This document shows, one piece after another, positions 14,328 through 16,686 of a stretch of 16,686 nt of DNA. Position numbers and translations under genes: made by a program. The stretch comes from JBFHES01 sp041584015 (GTDB lineage: Bacteria; Bacteroidota; Bacteroidia; Bacteroidales; M50B96). The stretch spans positions 1 through 16,686 of the forward strand of contig JBFHES010000078.1 of assembly GCA_041584015.1 (NCBI GenBank), in the 5' to 3' direction. Under the pieces are notes generated by a model. That model saw only the letters and a list, made by a program, of their open reading frames with translations, searched no databases and had not been told where the DNA came from. Every line of letters begins with the position of its first letter. The first letter of the stretch is position 1.

Positions 14328-15362
14328 ATGAATACAACACCATCAATCCTAATTATATATACTGGTGGTACCATTGGAATGGTGCAGCATCCGGTAACTG
14401 GTTCGTTACAACCTTTCGATTTCGATCACATATTAAAACAGGTTCCTGAATTAAAAGCATTTGGATATAATCTTGAAACCATCACTTTCGACCCGGTTAT
14501 CGATTCATCAAATGTTAACCCGAAAGTTTGGATCCAGCTTGCCAAAATTCTTAAAAAAAACTACGATTTATACGATGGCTTTGTAATTCTGCATGGAACG
14601 GATACCATGGCTTATTCGGCTTCTGCACTTTCGTTCATGCTGGAGAACCAACATAAACCAGTAATTTTTACCGGATCGCAATTACCAATTGGTATGCTTC
14701 GAACCGATGGAAAAGAAAATTTAATTAGCTCCATTGAAATTGCTGCTTCTAAGAAAAATGATCAGGCATTGGTTCCCGAAGTGTGTATCTATTTTGAGAA
14801 TCAACTTTTCAGAGGAAACCGAACAACAAAATACAATGCCGAACATTTCGATGCTTTCGAATCAAGTAATTATCCACGACTAGCAACTGCAGGCATTCAT
14901 TTAAACTTTAATTATTCGGCCATTCATTATCCAACTCAAATTGGGAAAATTAATATTCATACCAAATTTGAAAGTAATGTAGCAATTCTTAAACTGTTTC
15001 CGGGTATTACAAAAAATGTGGTTGAAGCAGTTTTAAATGTTGATGGATTACGAGGTGTGGTTCTGGAAACTTTTGGATCGGGCAATGCTCCAACCAGTAA
15101 ATGGTTTGTTACTTTAATTAAACAAGCTTGTAAAAAGGGAATTACTATTTTAAATATTACACAATGCAGCGCCGGCAGCGTTGATATGGGAAGATATGAA
15201 ACTTCGCTCCCACTAATTGAAGCGGGCGTAATATCGGCTTACGACATGACAACAGAAGCTGCCATAACAAAACTAATGTTTGTGTTAGGTGCAAAGTCTT
15301 CAAAAGAAGACATAAATAAATGGCTGAATAAATCTATAAGTGGAGAAATTACCTTCGATTAA
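14328..15362 (+). CDS. ansA: Type I (cytosolic) L-asparaginase
   Basis: Hydrolyses L-asparagine to aspartate and ammonia. The 344 residues fit the type I family and there is no signal peptide, so the enzyme should be cytosolic. The nucleophile motif YTGGTIG (11-17) supplies T15; the second motif HGTDTM (89-94) supplies T91 and D92, and K142 in AASKK aligns with the catalytic Lys of the E. coli family. GSQLP (116-120) and RTDGKENL (125-132) are further family blocks. I chose ATG 14328 rather than an in-frame GTG at 14304, because the longer form adds eight residues before the first beta strand and would erase the TATATTTG element. It is on the same strand as the GT-C/TPR gene with 70 bp between, so co-transcription is possible but not needed. 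Confidence 0.95.
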   Translation: MNTTPSILIIYTGGTIGMVQHPVTGSLQPFDFDHILKQVPELKAFGYNLETITFDPVIDSSNVNPKVWIQLAKILKKNYDLYDGFVILHGTDTMAYSASALSFMLENQHKPVIFTGSQLPIGMLRTDGKENLISSIEIAASKKNDQALVPEVCIYFENQLFRGNRTTKYNAEHFDAFESSNYPRLATAGIHLNFNYSAIHYPTQIGKINIHTKFESNVAILKLFPGITKNVVEAVLNVDGLRGVVLETFGSGNAPTSKWFVTLIKQACKKGITILNITQCSAGSVDMGRYETSLPLIEAGVISAYDMTTEAAITKLMFVLGAKSSKEDINKWLNKSISGEITFD

Positions 15363-15369
15363 CAATTGG

Positions 15370-15810
15370 CTACAATCCTAATTGCTCCGCAGAGTTTTCG
15401 TAATTGTCGGCCAAATGCTGTATGGATGTATTTTCTGCTAAATGCTTAATACTTTCGCGTATGGAAACAAACTGATCGTGAATAGCACAGGGTGGTTTCT
15501 CTTCGTCTTTGCAACTTCTAACACCAATTAAGCACTTGTTAAACAAATCATCTCCATCAATAATTTCAATGATTTCGTAAAGCTTGGTTTTCTCTGGATC
15601 CTTGCCGGTACCAAAACCACCATGTGGTCCTTTGGTAGAACTAAGAATGCCTCGTTTAGCCAACATTTGAAGAATCTTACCCAAAAATGGAGTTGGTATA
15701 TCTAAATCTTCTGAAATCTTTTTAATACCTATTTTACTTCCATCATTTGCATTAACTGCTAAATAAATTACCGCTCTAACAGCATAGCGGCATGTATTGG
15801 ATAACATCAT
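15370..15810 (-). CDS. Rrf2 family transcriptional regulator with probable Fe-S ligands
   Basis: A 146-residue winged-helix DNA-binding protein of the Rrf2 family (relatives: IscR, NsrR, RsrR). The N-terminus SNTCRYAVRAVIYLA (4-18), the recognition region DIPTPFLGKILQMLAKRGI (37-55) and the wing TKGPHGGF (59-66) are typical. After the wing come C93, C100 and C108 with H111 (C-x6-C-x7-C-x2-H), close to the IscR ligand set (C-x5-C-x5-C-x2-H), so a [2Fe-2S] or [4Fe-4S] cluster is likely. The gene lies 4 bp after lutB on the same strand and is probably co-transcribed with it, suggesting that Fe-S status, NO or oxygen controls lactate utilisation genes; this is inference. Two Met codons stand in tandem at the start (15810 and 15807); either could be used. 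Confidence 0.92.
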   Translation of the reverse strand: MMLSNTCRYAVRAVIYLAVNANDGSKIGIKKISEDLDIPTPFLGKILQMLAKRGILSSTKGPHGGFGTGKDPEKTKLYEIIEIIDGDDLFNKCLIGVRSCKDEEKPPCAIHDQFVSIRESIKHLAENTSIQHLADNYENSAEQLGL

Positions 15811-15814
15811 AACT

Positions 15815-16686
15815 CTAATTTTTTTTCTTCCATTGTTTACTAAACGATTCTTTAAATACAGGAAACGTTCGCCGGGATCCCCAGACAGATTTTGTCAGAA
15901 TGGCCAAAGATAGATTTTTTATTCCATGTGGAAATAAGTCCATTCTCTTTCTTTTATTAAGAAAGTAACCTGCACTTTTTACAATGATGGATTCCACTTT
16001 TTTATTTTGACTTTGCACAAAATCGCGCCGATTAAATAATAACAACTGGGGAAGGTCAATATTAACCGGACATACATCTTTACATTTTCCGCACAACGAA
16101 CTGGCAAAACTTAAATGACCATATTCCTTCATGCCATTTAAGTGCGGCGATATTACAGCACCAATTGGCCCACTATAAGTTGTATTGTATGTAAAGCCGC
16201 CTATGTTTTTATAAACCGGACAAGCATTTAAACAAGAACCACATCTGATACATTTTAATGCACTGTGCTGATCTTCCTTTGCAAATAACTTTGTTCTACC
16301 ATTATCTAATAAAAATATGATCGTACGCTCCGGACCATTTTTCTCAGAAGCTTTTTTTGGTCCGGTGATTATGGAATTATACACGGTTAATTTCTGACCA
16401 GTTCCGTGGGTTGATAGAACCGGCCAAAACCTGGCTAAATCTTTATACGATGGAATAATTTTCTCTATACCAGCAATAACAATATGTATTCTTGGAAAAG
16501 CCATGGTCATTAAGCCATTTCCTTCGTTTTCGGTTAAAGCAATTCCTCCAATATCTGGTAAAAGAAAATTGGCACCAGTAAAACCAACATCAGCAGTTAC
16601 AAATTTTTCGCGAAGCCGTGCTCTCACAAAAGCTGTAAGTTCTTCGGGTGTGCTTTTTAAAGGTGTTTCAAACTTTTCGTTAAACA
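15815..16686 (-). CDS. lutB: LutB-type lactate utilisation iron-sulfur protein, C-terminal part
   Basis: Subunit of the LutABC L-lactate oxidation complex, which feeds electrons from lactate into respiration. About 290 codons are visible. The frame is open to the right window edge, beyond an in-frame GTG at 16627, so the N-terminus lies outside; the family is about 460-475 residues. The segment begins with the conserved part around TADVGFTGANF and contains VGFTGANFLLPDIG, the GIEKIIP block and FLLDNGR. The ferredoxin-like module CIRCGSCLNACP and the later CGKCKDVCP supply Cys ligands for two [4Fe-4S] clusters. The C-terminus ends in a Lys-rich stretch encoded by an A8 run next to the stop. 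An Rrf2 regulator follows after 4 bp, where a lutC gene might have been expected; lutA and lutC are not in the window. Confidence 0.93.
   Translation of the reverse strand, partial: FNEKFETPLKSTPEELTAFVRARLREKFVTADVGFTGANFLLPDIGGIALTENEGNGLMTMAFPRIHIVIAGIEKIIPSYKDLARFWPVLSTHGTGQKLTVYNSIITGPKKASEKNGPERTIIFLLDNGRTKLFAKEDQHSALKCIRCGSCLNACPVYKNIGGFTYNTTYSGPIGAVISPHLNGMKEYGHLSFASSLCGKCKDVCPVNIDLPQLLLFNRRDFVQSQNKKVESIIVKSAGYFLNKRKRMDLFPHGIKNLSLAILTKSVWGSRRTFPVFKESFSKQWKKKN

Noticed and set aside
15815..16627. A complete 270-residue LutB starting at GTG 16627
   Set aside because: The frame stays open with LutB-like sequence to the window edge, so the gene is cut by the window rather than short.
1..16686. 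tRNA or rRNA genes, CRISPR arrays, insertion sequences, toxin-antitoxin or defence genes
   Set aside because: None was seen on either strand; nearly all the DNA is accounted for by conserved coding sequences.

Overview
The window looks like a chromosomal segment of an AT-rich member of the Bacteroidota, probably a marine or anaerobic Marinilabiliales-type lineage (the order is a guess). The evidence is the gene content: a DUF4292 lipoprotein, a dut-TPR-DUF4292-M23 gene run, a DUF4175 giant, a YbeY whose third metal ligand is Asp, and a type I asparaginase. Shine-Dalgarno sequences are weak, two genes start with TTG, and there are TAnnTTTG-like -7 elements. I saw no mobile element, tRNA, rRNA, CRISPR array or phage gene. 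Coding density is very high; the longest non-coding stretch is about 250 bp.

Region 1 (12107 down to 1, minus strand) is a train of eleven genes. In transcription order they are a CDF zinc-type exporter, a GNAT acetyltransferase, a polysaccharide flippase, dUTPase (dut), a TPR lipoprotein, a DUF4292 lipoprotein, an EnvC-like M23 protein with a ruined active site, a 1106-residue DUF4175 membrane coiled-coil protein, an RsbW-like HATPase, YbeY, and the N-terminal half of MnmG, which runs off the left edge. Junctions are -11, 4, 44, 10, 2, 0, 8, 0, 2 and 78 bp, so most of this is probably one transcript with translational coupling. The middle is an envelope module: a flippase, two periplasm-facing lipoproteins, a probable amidase activator and a large periplasmic coiled-coil protein. 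Housekeeping genes for nucleotide pools (dut), rRNA processing (ybeY) and tRNA modification (mnmG) are mixed in.

Region 2 (12108-12358) is the divergent intergenic region, with candidate promoters in both directions. Region 3 (12359-15362, plus strand) holds a polytopic GT-C/TPR protein resembling eukaryotic TMTC O-mannosyltransferases, then ansA, which has a TATATTTG element almost touching its start codon.

Region 4 (15370 to the right edge, minus strand) holds lutB (C-terminal part of the lactate-utilisation Fe-S protein; its N-terminus lies beyond the window) followed 4 bp later by an Rrf2-family regulator carrying a Cys3-His set that fits an Fe-S sensor. ansA and the Rrf2 gene converge with only 7 bp between their stop codons.

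Nothing here is a clearly new defence or mobile system. The points most worth a second look are the envelope module around the inactive EnvC/LytM protein and the DUF4175 giant, the divergent TMTC-like protein, and the lutB-Rrf2 pair.
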